Assembly (NCBI GenBank): GCA_002205965.3
Contig: NADL03000488.1
Span: forward strand, 62,001 to 126,000
Direction of reading: 5' to 3'
From: Kappaphycus alvarezii
Taxonomy: Eukaryota; Rhodophyta; Florideophyceae; Gigartinales; Solieriaceae
DNA length: 64,000 nt
Position 1 is the first letter of the stretch; each line of letters opens with the position of its first letter. The notes under the pieces are model-generated. The model had not been told where the DNA came from. It made no database searches and saw only the letters and a program-made list of their open reading frames with translations. Made by a program: the position numbers and the translations under genes. Of this stretch, positions 44,101 through 56,530 are shown one piece after another.

Positions 44101-47100
44101 ACGTAATCAACATTATTCATATAAATTACATAAAAGGAGGGCAAGTAGCTCGACTTTGTGGAGTCGAAAGACGAAACTCATAGATGTGTCTTTTGTATTA
44201 TTTCATACGGTAAATACGTTTTGCAATCTCCCGTTCCTCTTTGCTTGAACATTAACTCATTTTTCTTAAGTAATCCAATTTATTCTGTGAGAATTGGAAT
44301 ACCTCTATTTTCAGTTGATGCAGATAGAAAATTTGAATGAAATACTCCATTAGGGTCAGTTATATATTTTTTATGAAACCAAAGCATGATATATGCTTTG
44401 TACAAGGAAGTCAATACTTTTTTAAAAAATGAAAATTTACATAGATTGTGGGAAAGTTTAGTTTATTTATTTGAATGGTTTACAAACATATGATACACTA
44501 ATATTCATATTTAGGCCATGAATTAAAAATTGCTCTTTGTGGCCCTTTAAAACTCGCCAACATGCTTAGTTGTAATTTTTTGTTGGCACGTTTTCTTTAT
44601 ATATTCCTGGGTTTTCTATATATTTTCCAGATCATACGCGTATTTATTATGTATTCCTTTATAAATAGAACGGTCTTTACATTTTTTGGAGTATTCCCCT
44701 GGGATACAGAATGAGTCAAAAGAACCGAAAAGTTATTAATTATAAGATTTGCGATCCTATCAGAAATTTCGTTCCGTTCACATAGCTTTACTAACTTCCT
44801 CTCATGAAACATCCATTTAGTTTTCCAGGCTGATTTTATTTTTTGATTTACAAATAAATCAAACGGTTGCAGCGACTTGGTGGAACTGGGAGCTAAGGAG
44901 ATGCCAGAATTGTTTCTTTTTCTATTTGAAGAAATCTTATTCTCCGCAAAATCCTGGTCGTTGCTTTTATAAACTAGCAAACCTTGTATCTATTGTTTCA
45001 GAGCTCCCAAATGCATACATTTACACTCGGCCACTGTTGAATAGGAACCATATGCATCAATTCTTCAGAGACTGACCTATACACCACTTTTAGTGTACTA
45101 GAGGGCCGTGCCTTCAGTACCTTAGCAGCTACTTTTTGGGGAAGACATGTAAGGTTCATTACTTATTAGATGGCTACTTCCCGTTATGATAAAAAAGTTG
45201 ACGACAACATTGGTTGAATCAAGATCAGTCTAAATTACCCACCAATCTCAATAAGTGAGTGACTTAGACTTTAATAATTAAAAGGTTTCATACGCATTGC
45301 TATTATGTCATTTATTAATGATTTGGCTCGCTAGAATCTTATTCATATGGTCAGAGTGCTTATTCTTGAGAGTAAATCCACGTAGCTCTTTCAAATTCAG
45401 AAAGCACAGCCGATGTGTTTCTTTTTTACTGACGTCTTACGAATAAGCATTTCGGGATTGTGGGGAATCATTTATTCATGCAAGGTCAATTATTTGAATT
45501 GTTCCATTAATTTGCCTCTCAAAATATATTTTCGGATTATTTAAATGTTTCATCGGACTGCCCTCTCGATTTGTGATATATATTGTAAATTCCAACCTAA
45601 CGAAATAAATTTTTTAAGGAAGTATCACAACTTCCCCTAATTGTCGGAATTACGTTTAAGACTGTATCCGTATCCATTTTAGGAGCTCTGTAGGTATTTA
45701 TCATTGAAAGATGTGTCAATCAAGAGAGGTGTGTTAATAATTTTTGATCTCCAAAGACCTCAAGGTTTTCTTCTACATTATAAATCTGAAATTTCACCAA
45801 ATTTGCGGAGCAATCCACGAGTCTTTCAACATCTTTCTTCTTAAAAACTTTGCACAATTTTTATGTTCAAAAAACATAGACATTTTAAGAACTTCGCGTG
45901 GCTTTCAGAGATACCAGACATTTTCATTTCGCCTTTATGATATTATTCTAATTATTACTCGACTGCATAATTGCCTTTATGTCAGGGCGTTTGTTCCCTC
46001 AAGATTCCATTTTTCTGATTAATATCCACCTTTACACGCATAATTTTCTTAAATTTGATGCATATACTTATTGATTAGGTACTGATGTAGAAAAGGACTC
46101 ATGTCGTTGCCAAAATTCACATTGTTGAAAGACTATTTCCCTCTTTTATGATAAGCCTGCATTCAAATATGACACTGCGCACAAACAATAATATTTCCGT
46201 GTATATTTCTATACAGAGATCACCAATGAAGCATTTCCAATTTAAAAACTTTCATTTCTAACTCCTCTTCCCACCATATACAAACATGTACACATTTTAC
46301 CTAAACTTGAAAAAAAATTTCCTGAGTTCACTCCAAAATAACCAGGATTCTAAATAATTAACGACTTTTAGTTACTTCTTTTTAATAAGGAAGCGTTTAA
46401 ACTGGATGTAAAAGGGCTAGCTTTCGATTTTCAGAATCTAGTACACACACTTGGACCTTTTCAATACATATTCTCATACTTTTCGCAAAGTTTTTTTCAG
46501 AGAGATGTAAATTATAAAACATAATAATGCAGTGGCCATGAACGCTAGAAAATTTTCTATACCAGAAGTCATAGAATGGAGAAGAACAAATTACTTCCAA
46601 AAAGGCGCATATTGTCTTCTTATTGACTTACGTGAGTGGCCACTAAAATATAGAAATATTATCTAATAATATAACAATATATTTATGCTGAACTATTTGG
46701 AAGACAGCTTTAGGCTGTAAATAGTTGTGTCAGAGTCCATAGGTGTATAAAAACTTCCATGAGGCGATTTGAAAAATATCTGTTCCTCCATGAATATGAC
46801 GTAACTATTAGAGGAAGCAATTTACTTCAGAAAATTTTCGCCAGAATTCTTTTCCTAATGAAACACCGTTCAGGTTTCCTTAGATCCGATTTCTGCAGAA
46901 AATTCATATGCCGAATCAAATGGAAAAAAAGAAAGAATTAAAATATTGAATTTAGTATATATTATAATACGCTCAATGGTTATTAGAGATCGATAACATT
47001 TATCATTGGTGCATATGTCACGTAAAGTGATTTAAAGTACTAAGATCTTTGGTGGGGATTTTTAATTTTCTTAAACATAGCCATGTCTTAACTCAGGTGA

Positions 47101-47781
47101 TAAAACATTTGAGATCCTTTTTTCCACGTAGTACGATACATGTGAATTCTTGCGAAGCAAAAAATTAACGAGGGCTATGGGTTCACCAATTTTTTAAGGG
47201 AAATCACTGTTGGGAATATACAAATTGAAGGTAAAGATGATCAAAAAAATATGATATGAATTTTTATTTTAATACTTTAATGTGACCAATATCATTATAT
47301 ACTACTGCGCCGAATTTTAGGTAATTTTAGGATTAAATACAGTTGAAAACGAGGAACATCCCGAGGAAAGTTGGTGGTTGGTAGTTCCCGTTTTTTCGCA
47401 TTATTACTCTTCCTTATACATTTCAGTCATACTTTTAATCTGAAACGAACACTTCTATTGTAAATAATTTATTAGATATATTACTAGAAGTTTTGTATCC
47501 TTAATTAAATTCCTATTCACGCTGAATTAATTAATTATTCGTGCACATTTACTAAACCTCCAACATCATCCTCTTTACCCTCTCGACTAATTTTTATATG
47601 GCTACTGGTCTACTTAGCTGACTCTGGATGATAATTCTGAATGATTCATTTGTATTTGAAATAACCAATTTAATGAAAGGCCTAGATCAATCATTTTTAA
47701 CGATCAAATCTTCAGATCATTTTTTTCGATAACCTTTCTTTTCATAACAGATCAATCCGAGTAAAAAATTTCGTCTGTACT
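35125..47781. other. Long AT-rich gene desert
   Basis: Frames are short and of the composition expected by chance. A slightly GC-richer patch at 41,270-41,480 contains TTGCGGCCA, the core of the Harbinger terminus on its reverse strand. Another patch at 41,887-42,480 has three frames of about 80 codons on both strands, none recognisable. I found no splice-site chain that would join them into a gene. Confidence 0.5.
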
Positions 47782-47796
47782 AGAGTTGGCCGCAAA
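47782..47796 (+). repeat. Left terminal inverted repeat of Harbinger element
   Basis: AGAGTTGGCCGCAAA is identical to the reverse complement of 50,347-50,361. Inside it follow subterminal copies of ACGTTGT or GCGTTGT at 47,807, 47,845 and 47,858. Confidence 0.85.
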
Positions 47797-48179
47797 GTAC
47801 AATTTTACGTTGTATGCTCGAGTTCATCCATCGCTTAGCAAAACGCGTTGTAAAATAGCGTTGTGAAAATAGTATCAAATTTTTTCAGCACCAGTACTCA
47901 TGCTCTCGACGTTTTACCACCAGTTTCACGTCGAAACCTGTAAGAAATCTCCTTTCCGCCAAGTTTAACAGGTATAAGCTTGCTCCTAGTCAAATCTGTA
48001 GGAATTCTGCAACATTCCACCACGATCCGACAGAGTAGAATGACAGTGCAACTAAGCACTACGTCCCTACTAACAACTGACTTACTCCCGATCTCTTTGA
48101 GGCGATTAATGTCACCTCAAGAGCTTTCATCGATCTGAAAGATCATAAACATGGTCAGCAACCACCAACCGACATTCAC

Positions 48180-48967
48180 ACCGCCACAGCTGTAGAGAAT
48201 CCGGAAGAAGACAATCGTAATGGTTCAGCTTCTTGAAATTCCAAGCAAATAACTTTGAAAACCACCGCAGGTAGTAGCACTATCAAAAAGAAGGGCTACA
48301 TTGTCGGTAATGAAGCGTTGGTTGTTATGACAGAAAGCTATAACAGACATTTCGCAGCATACTCTAAAGGGAGAAAGAAGATAGTGCAGAAAGTGCCCGG
48401 CACTGTATGAAAGGGGTGCATGATGATTACCTCAACGACCAGAAGATTAAGTGCTCATTACACGGAAGTCCCTCCCAAAAGGATAAGTTTCCATTGGAGC
48501 GCACATTGCAATATGCACTCCTATCCGCCCTTAAAGACATGCAAACCGGGGTATCAGATGATAAAGCACCAGAAATGGCTACTCTACAGGATGAGGACAT
48601 TATGAAACGCTTGTAAGCCTCTGATTATTACAATAAGACAAAGATGGAGAACATCAGGCGGAGTTTGGTGGCCTTCAGTGTCAGATTTGGCAACAGCTCT
48701 GAGATAAAGCGCAACTACACTAAAAAGGAATTACTTGAACAGAGCGTTAACGTTATGAACGAAATGCTTGTGGCTGTGGGCTCAAGCTCTAAGGACCTCT
48801 ATAATCTTGTCAAAGATCAGACGGCTATCCAGGAACGAGAATATTACGATAGAAAGAACCTTCGTTTAAGTCAAAAGGAAACAATCGCCAGTCAGAAAAT
48901 TGATAGAAAGATGTCACGTTTGATCAAGCTTCATGAAATTGGTGTCATTACTAAAGCGGAGTTTTAA
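48180..48967 (+). pseudogene. Harbinger accessory protein (ORF1), one stop and one shift
   Basis: Reading from about 48,180, an acidic segment and TGA precede IKKKGYIVGNEALVVMTESY and RHFAAYSKGRKK, a helical basic part in the position where these elements have a Myb/SANT-like DNA-binding domain. A one-base shift near 48,405 leads into KGVHDDYLNDQKIKCSLHG and a long helical region, with a single TAA at 48,614. The C-terminus SRLIKLHEIGVITKAEF resembles the short SHOCT-type motif seen at the ends of many oligomerising proteins. In the superfamily this protein binds DNA and helps the transposase into the nucleus. The Myb and SHOCT assignments are tentative. Confidence 0.55.
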
Positions 48968-48993
48968 AAAATGCTGAAAGGGCTGGTTGACTA

Positions 48994-50081
48994 TTAGACA
49001 GCCCATTCTCTCACGTTGTCATTGATGCTACCGGATATGACTACACTGTAGTCTCTCCGATGCCGATGAATGAAGTTTGTAAGAATTGCAGCAGTAGTAA
49101 ACATATGCGAAAACGAACTCCTCCTGTTCGGACAAACAGCCTGGAATCTTGCAAATTTTTGTTTAAGGCCAACCATGCCCGAATCCTCGGCTACTCTAAA
49201 GCCCGAATACATACAGTTGAATGCTCTCAATACAGGATCACTGGCCACATTTTCGAAGTCACGGTCATCAATTCTCCTTAAGATAAAGTGATCCATTTCA
49301 AGGTATCCAGGATCCCGGAGCAGGTACTCGACAGGGTTCGGGCTGTTCGCCTCTACAGTGAAATATTGCTGCAAATTTTGCGCGAGGTCTGTATCGCGTA
49401 AGATTCGAACGTCGCGAAATGAGCCACCATAGCCTGGTGCAACGAACCTAAATAACAAGTCGTGGTCAACAAAAACTGTGCTGTTGAAACAGTACATATT
49501 CTTTCGACCTTTATAGCAGGCCCGGTGTTCTCCGCATGTCGGTCGTTTAATACGACAGAGAGTTCCATCTACGTAACCAATACAACCCGGTAATTGTAGT
49601 ATTCTATTCCGAAGAATACTACGCTCCGCGGGATTTGGCCAAGCTATTTCATATTCCAGCACTTCGTTTATGACGGAGCACACAAACAATGCGTCATCAC
49701 GCAAAGATGTGCGGCTTGCATTCCAGTTTGCTGCTTCCGTACGCAATATATTGTTATGGCGAATGTTTATCACAGAGGATAGAAGCCTCTCCTTAGCGCT
49801 TAGCTCGGTAGGACGCCCTAAACTGTTCTTGGAGCGTTACTGTGTTGTGCACGAGACAGCATTATGGGGCATACCAGCTGGCTCAACTGTTCAAATTCCG
49901 ACGGAAAGAATCTGGTGTTCACCTTGAGCATGGATTGATGTCCTTCAATGAGATTGTTGAGACGGTTGCATTTAGGTGCACTTAGGTTGAAAGAGAAGTC
50001 TCCGATGTCAAACGCATCCTCGTCAGCAAATATCACGAGCACAACTGAAAGCGTTGTCGATAAGCCTCGATTGAAAAGCAT
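48994..50081 (-). pseudogene. PIF/Harbinger DDE transposase, single frameshift
   Basis: The chosen ATG at 50,081 gives about 360 residues, normal for the family. The N-terminal helical part ends LKVNTRFFPSEFEQLSQLV. A frameshift near 49,840 is needed to pass into GRPTELSAKERLLSS and the catalytic core. The DDE residues are all present: D in GCIGYVDGTLCRI, D in YLLRDPGYLEMDHFILRRID, and E in FRVAEDSGMVGLKQKF. The rest of the core (KGRKNMYCFNSTVFVDHDLL and GYGGSFRDVRILRDT) is also typical of this family (Pfam DDE_Tnp_4 type). Such enzymes cut at the terminal repeats and insert at 3-bp sites. One repair of frame would restore it in principle, or a ribosomal shift could be used. Confidence 0.85.
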
Positions 50082-50346
50082 GACGTGATGACAAACAATC
50101 GTTGATATAGTCCAATCTGCAAAAGAATCCTCAGCTTCATCGGTGATATCATTAGGTTCGTGATCAATCTTCACAATAGCGTGGTGCCGCCGACAAGAGA
50201 CGCCCAAGACGCCTTCCAGTTAAAAATACTGTCCTGCTCTGAGATGGGATATCATTATAACAGCGACATTATAAAAAGTCTGATGTTTCTGATTGGGTTT
50301 GCCGCCACGATATTTTCAACATTTCACAACGTGAAACTAGTTGAAG

Positions 50347-50361
50347 TTTGCGGCCAACTCT
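50347..50361 (-). repeat. Right terminal inverted repeat of Harbinger element
   Basis: It is the exact reverse complement of the left end. A subterminal ACGTTGTGAAAT (minus strand, 50,332-50,321) matches the inner left copies. Confidence 0.85.
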
Positions 50362-53300
50362 ACTAAATTAAGAAAAATGTTTTATTTTCTGTAGTCCAAT
50401 TTCCAATTTTTGTGATCCAATTCAGAGAAACGTTTCATAGAGACCCACAGAATAGTAAATTCTCCTCCAAACATTCAAATCCAGACAGCTTTTGTCCAAA
50501 TCAAATCTTCAAAACTTTTTAGCTCGTCACACATACTTATATATGAGAAGTCCTTTATTAAACGGTTTAGAACCATCAAAAAGTCATCGCCTAACCCGAA
50601 AGGAGAGGGTTTAAGTTTCCACTGCGCCATTATGCAGGCAATTTTTCTTGCAAAAAAGGAAATTCTGCAACTCCAACTTGGTTAATGTATGGCAAAAGAA
50701 TTAAAATTTGCCTGCATTTCTTATAAGACTTTGAACAACCTAAAGTAGGTGAAGTTTTAAAACAAGTCATCATTCTTGAAAATTTTGTGTATATGTGTTA
50801 TAATATACTACGCCTAATTCATGGAACCAAAATTATAAGTTATATTGCCACTGTTTAACTATATAATTTCTAATCATCCATAAAATATAATTGAAGCGGC
50901 ATTAAATAAAATTTGAATAAACTCATCTATTCCATTCCAGTCAGACCATTGAAAAGCACGTAACAGTAAGATTTTCAACTAGACCGAAGCATCATCTGAA
51001 TGTTTATGCCAACTATTTAATTAGTACGAGACAATTATTTTGTATATATTCTTGGACTCAAATCTCTGTTCTAAACAAATGTAATTACTCTGTCGCTTAG
51101 CTTAGTTCTGTTAAAGTATCTCTCAAGATAGTGGAAAGAAAATGGAGCATACACTTCCCATTTTGAGCAATTTTCGGAATCCAGGAACCTTTTCTCTGGA
51201 TGTTGATAGGTATAATCTATATAATTCGTATAAACGCGCTCTAAGAAAGCCGAACAGTCTATTAGTATGTCATTCTTTGATCAATAGGTTAGATGACTAC
51301 CGCAAGATTGTATCCTTGTTTTAAATGGTCCCGTCTTTTTCTTTGAATAACATCACGATATCTATTCGCTATACTAACACATCCAATTCTCTCTTACCTT
51401 TCGAAATTTAGATCAACTGCTTAACGAGAGAGCAAGAGCAAGAGAGATTCTGAACATTTCTGATTGATCTCTTATAGCGATGTTTCCCGCTCATTATAAT
51501 CTGTATTAGTCGAGCTTTTGGTTCACTTTTTTTCCCAATATCAATAAGCTCACAAATAGTTTTTTATTGGTGAGAGTAGAGTACCAAATACTTCACAAAA
51601 ATAGCTCACGTAGTGCATTATTAACACGAAAAGGATCTAAATTATGGAATATCTCTTAAAACTATCGGGAAAAAATTAGTAAGCTCTTCATGATTCACTA
51701 AAATCGAGCTATTATGAATTGCACAGTTCCAAATTTTATGCATACGATTACTTGCTTTTTATGCTTCACTTACCTTCTTCCAATAATTTTTCTGCCTCGT
51801 GTAACACTCAAGTCACTACATGCAGAGTTAAAATCCCTTGTAATTAAGTTAATTATCCTTCCTGTTTGCTTCAACACTACATATCTGACCTTACTTACTA
51901 CGAAAATAATCAATTGAACTTCTTTAATTGAAGCCCTTGCCAAAAAATTTGGATTTTAATTTAACATTTATCCATGGACAGTCAACTTAATTGCTTGGCT
52001 TGCACGGATTCGGAGCCATTTCTTTCATTGGTTTTCTTTAAAATCTCCTTTATATTTCAGCTATCTCATAACCTTATGGTATATATTTATCAATACAACC
52101 TTCCAGAACACCGTTAAAACCATATCTTATGAGAAAATATCAGGCGAGATTGATTTTTACAAATAAATCTAACTAAAAACTGGGTATTTGTCAAAGTCAC
52201 AATATCCAATTTTATCTTACATTTCGTATTAATAAGTGAACGGGATTGGTATAAGTAGACCACCTTTCCATAAGGGATTTTATATTGACATCGAATTCTT
52301 TCTTCTGTAGGTAGTACCCCTTACAAACCCCAGATATCGGTTTTACGTAAATATATTCGAATCGGGGATAAATATTCCTCATTTAAACCCAAATTTCTCT
52401 TCCATTATATTACTTAAAACTTTTAATCATCGCCTATGGGTAGAAATCTTTCCTTATCTTCAATAACTTTAAATACACCGTTCTGCTTAAAATCTATTCG
52501 GAGATTTAGATACTCATTGAGTTATTCAGGAGTTTTATACATCATCCCACGCATACGCCAAACTGTAAACTCAAATTTTGCAACCGAACTGAGCTTTTGT
52601 TCCAGTTTCAGATGTTTAAGCTTATTAAAATAACAAATTATGGACTTTTTGTATTATACTTACATAAATGGTGTGCTCGTAGTTATATATTTCGGAACTT
52701 CTGGAGATTAAGTATAGACGGAAAAGCATCTATTTCTACTTTATTGCATGCTATTTATGTTTACTTCAAAATGAATATCCCATACTGATTTTGATGCTTG
52801 TAATCAGTAACATAGTACTTCAGTATTAGATAGCTAACTTGTTCCTTACAAGATTCAAATTAGAGAATAACTGGCTAGTCAAACTAGGGTTCCTTTAACA
52901 GAGGCGCTAGAATCACATCTGTATTCAATACGTGAGAGGCCTTGTCCGTCCCCGCTGTCCAATATAGTTCTGCATAGACTCAAATCACTTTAAGAAAATG
53001 GGATCTAATCCTAACGAGCCATTAAAAAACACTGATAGTAGAGAAAAAATAATTAAATTCATTCCTTGTTTCTGATATCGATGCACTGCCTGATTATATC
53101 AGTTCAGATAATAATTCTGCTTTTTAAATACCCCAAAGCACAGCTTCTATCTTCCCAGTATTCCATCACCCTAATTCAACTTAAAATATACATCCTAAAA
53201 TCCTATGCGGGAAATTGTAAGAGGTTTCAAGTTCTCTATCGCGTTTTATAGATTTGAAAGTGATATTAAAGTATAAAGGGACGAAAGTCATGTATATAGA

Positions 53301-56300
53301 TATAATATTTCTGACCTTTTGAGATCTTTTTCCTTCTTGATGACTTCCAGAAGCATGGAATCGTAACAAAAGAAATCGCAGTAGGAAATAAATATGAATT
53401 TTCCTATTAAAAAAATATCAGTGAAAAAACTATTATTGTAGTGCCGAGCGAAAAGATCAAGTTCGAAAAAATTCTGCACTTCTTTATTCATTATAAAAAT
53501 CCTCTCAACCTGACGTTGACCTTTTGCATGACTAAAACGTTTTATCTAAGCGCCAGTTCTAGATAAAAATATCTACTTCTAGTCCATTAGCGCAGTATTT
53601 AAAATAAAAACAAAGTCCTGCATTAGGTGGCCTTAAGAAAATATCTTCGAGCGTTTCAGACTATTTAATGTCAAAAAAATTCAGATTTTTGACACGAATG
53701 AACTGCTCAGCTTCTCCATTTGAAACTTTAATTCACCATAATTTGTAAATGAATATATTTTAGAATTTTGCAACAGTGGTATTTTTGTTGGTAAATTTGA
53801 ATGCTTCAAGTAAAGAGGAACCAACTTTTAGCAATTATCATTAGAAGGAACAGATTGCAACACCTTTCTTCAGTGGCTGGAAGTAACAAAAACGCTTGTG
53901 AGGTCTGAACTTGAATTTTAATTTCGTGGCTAAGTTTTTCTCCAATATTAGTTGCGTTTCGACTTGCTTTAACTTTCTAAAAGAGAGAATGATAAATATT
54001 TTTGGTTATTCCTGAATTCTCAATAGCAGATACTGAATTCCAAAAAGGCATTCATTTTATTAGGTGGAACTAGGGGGTTCTATGTAAGATAAATCTAAGG
54101 GAAGTACCTATGTCTACCTTGAGGATAATTATTTTAAGGAATGGCTGCTCAGAATGACAATAATCGAAATTACAGCTAGGCGATGCCTTTAAACTTTCCG
54201 TGCCATCCAATAAGTCCCCCAAAATTCCCTCAAAAGATTAATGAATGTAGACGGCCCCTGGAAAATATTCGAGTGCTCAAATACAATTTCACAGTCCTGA
54301 AATGCCAAAATATCCCCGTCAACTGATTATAAAATCACGTTTGAGCACTATCTTCCCTCTTATCTCCCTTTTTACTTCTTTCCGTCCACTATAGAATCGT
54401 ATCTGGTGCTGTACCATAGCGACTACGACGTTTCAAAGCGGGAGTATTTCTTCTAGAGACTTTCATGTCGTTCATCCCCTCTTTCTCCTCCAAAAGTTAC
54501 GATTAATCCACTTCCTGACACCTTCTTGGTCCATTGTTCCTCAAATTCTGCGATCTCATGCTGGAGGAAGGCCAGGCTGTTGAATCTGGGTTGTGTTTAG
54601 GTTTGTGCTGTGATATGATATGGGAGCATAGCTTCATCATATAAATGTTCATTAGGTGCGTGGGATAGTGATTTGGTCGTTTTCCGGTAAGTTCTTAATT
54701 AAAATTTATCGCTTCGATCGTTTTTTAGGTCCATGGCCGCGATATTTTATGCATTCCGAAGTCTTAGTCGGATAAAAATATTTGCGGTTATATTTAATCT
54801 GTGAATATGAGCCAATTTCTCATCAAGATATAGTCATTTGTGCGGAAAGAGTATCGGAACGGAATGAGTAGGGAAAATTTTCCCCGACTTAAAACATTCT
54901 TCTAAAAAGAAAGGACCAATCGTTCAATCATAAGTAAAACTGCGGTGCAAAGCGAACTTTTTGAGAACAAGATTGTTTCTAGATAGTAGCAAGATTCTGT
55001 AGAACACTGGTTTCGTAGCCAAAAATATATATCAAAAGAGACTAGTTCATTGAACATTAACCAAAAACTCTTTTCACTATGCTACAACATACCAGTTTCC
55101 ACGAAATAGCTAAATTTTGTTCATTTTGGTTTTACAGAGTTAAACAATGCTGTGTGAAGTCGAAAAACAGTCTATAAAGTGGTACCAGCTATCTCATAGC
55201 TTCATTTTTAATTCTTTTCTTCCATTTCAGTGCCCTACCTCAACTTTATTTGTACCAATTATAATCTGGGTCTGTTCCAGAGATTCATACCGGGCAGAAA
55301 GCGAATTTTAAGCATTCAATTGAGTCCAGATGCCATTTTTTGGTATTTATTTCTGAGTAGCTGGACCGAAATCTTACTTTTTCTGTAACAAAAATGAGAC
55401 TCTCGCTCAATCACTGTCGCATAGTATTCATTCATTTTTCAATGCACAAGTGTTGAATCTAGAAGTGGGTAACAACAAAGGAATCTGCGCAAGTATTTTA
55501 TTTGCTACTTCGAGCAGAAGCTGTATGGAAGATATATCTTCACAGCTCTTATCTTCGATCTTAGTCTGGATATAGGCGAATTTCATTTGCGCACTACGGG
55601 TTTTAGTACGATAAGATGCGTATCCCTTGTATTCAATATGGTTAGTCAATTTCAGCAAAATGAACATCTTTGCTTCCTCTCTCTAACACAGATAGCTGAT
55701 CAAGACTGAAATCTGATCAGATATATTTGTTGGGTTTAGGTTCCACAAGTTAAGTACGACACTTGTTTTCCTCTCTGATAGCAATATCAAAGGAAGAATT
55801 GACTTAAAACATTCTTTTTTACGTATATCACCACTTCTTTGACGATTTTCTGAGTTCTACATATACTTTACATCCAGAGAGTTATTTGCGGCTCCCTCAT
55901 TTTGACTAAGTACAAGTAAACTGTTACCGATACTAGTATCAAGAAGGATAACACTCTTAGTTTGTTTTTTGAGCTTTCTGTTTTGCTAATCATTCTGAAT
56001 TTGATCAAGAGCTTTGAATCTCTATACATATATATTGGAAAAATTAAGTTTTTACCATTATTATTTTCAAAGGGAATTAAGATGTCCTTGCTTTTTCGTA
56101 AGTGATTTGCATGATTCACGCCCTCAACCTTAAAATGTGTACCATCGTTACCAAATAAGCTCATCAGCATTGTCCGTTCCATGTTTGAAAGGGTTCTTTC
56201 TAGTCTTTATACCTTTCTCATACACTCAGGAGAATAAGAATTTGTAATCTCATGTGAAATGCTCCTCCCCCAAATCCATTTCCCCAGGAATAAGTGAACT

Positions 56301-56494
56301 TGCTCACCGTCTTAGTATGACCCCAGCAAGCGAATACTTTTCCAATTGACAAAAAATTGGCTCCATTATCCAATATTTAAAAAAAACATAAAGTTCCTCA
56401 ATCAGCTACAGAAGTGCCTTTTGCACTTTGCCTTTTGCGGTGATTGAATTGAACCAATGATAAACCGCTACATTGGTACGATAGAAAAGAAAGG

Positions 56495-56530
56495 ACTCTT
56501 CAAGGTCGAAAGACGAAACTCTTCAAGGTC
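56495..56530. repeat. 13-bp direct repeat around a 10-base insert
   Basis: ACTCTTCAAGGTC occurs at 56,495 and 56,518, enclosing GAAAGACGAA. The 17-mer GTCGAAAGACGAAACTC that spans the insert also occurs at 44,163-44,179. Confidence 0.6.

Larger units (their letters stand above)
47782..50361. mobile_element. PIF/Harbinger DNA transposon, complete ends
   Basis: The 2580-bp unit starts AGAGTTGGCCGCAAA and ends with the exact reverse complement. The triplet ACT flanks it on both sides, fitting the 3-bp duplication of this superfamily. It carries the two ORFs usual for the group, a DDE transposase on the minus strand and an accessory protein on the plus strand, with their stops 26 bases apart. 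It is the best preserved element in the window. Confidence 0.9.
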
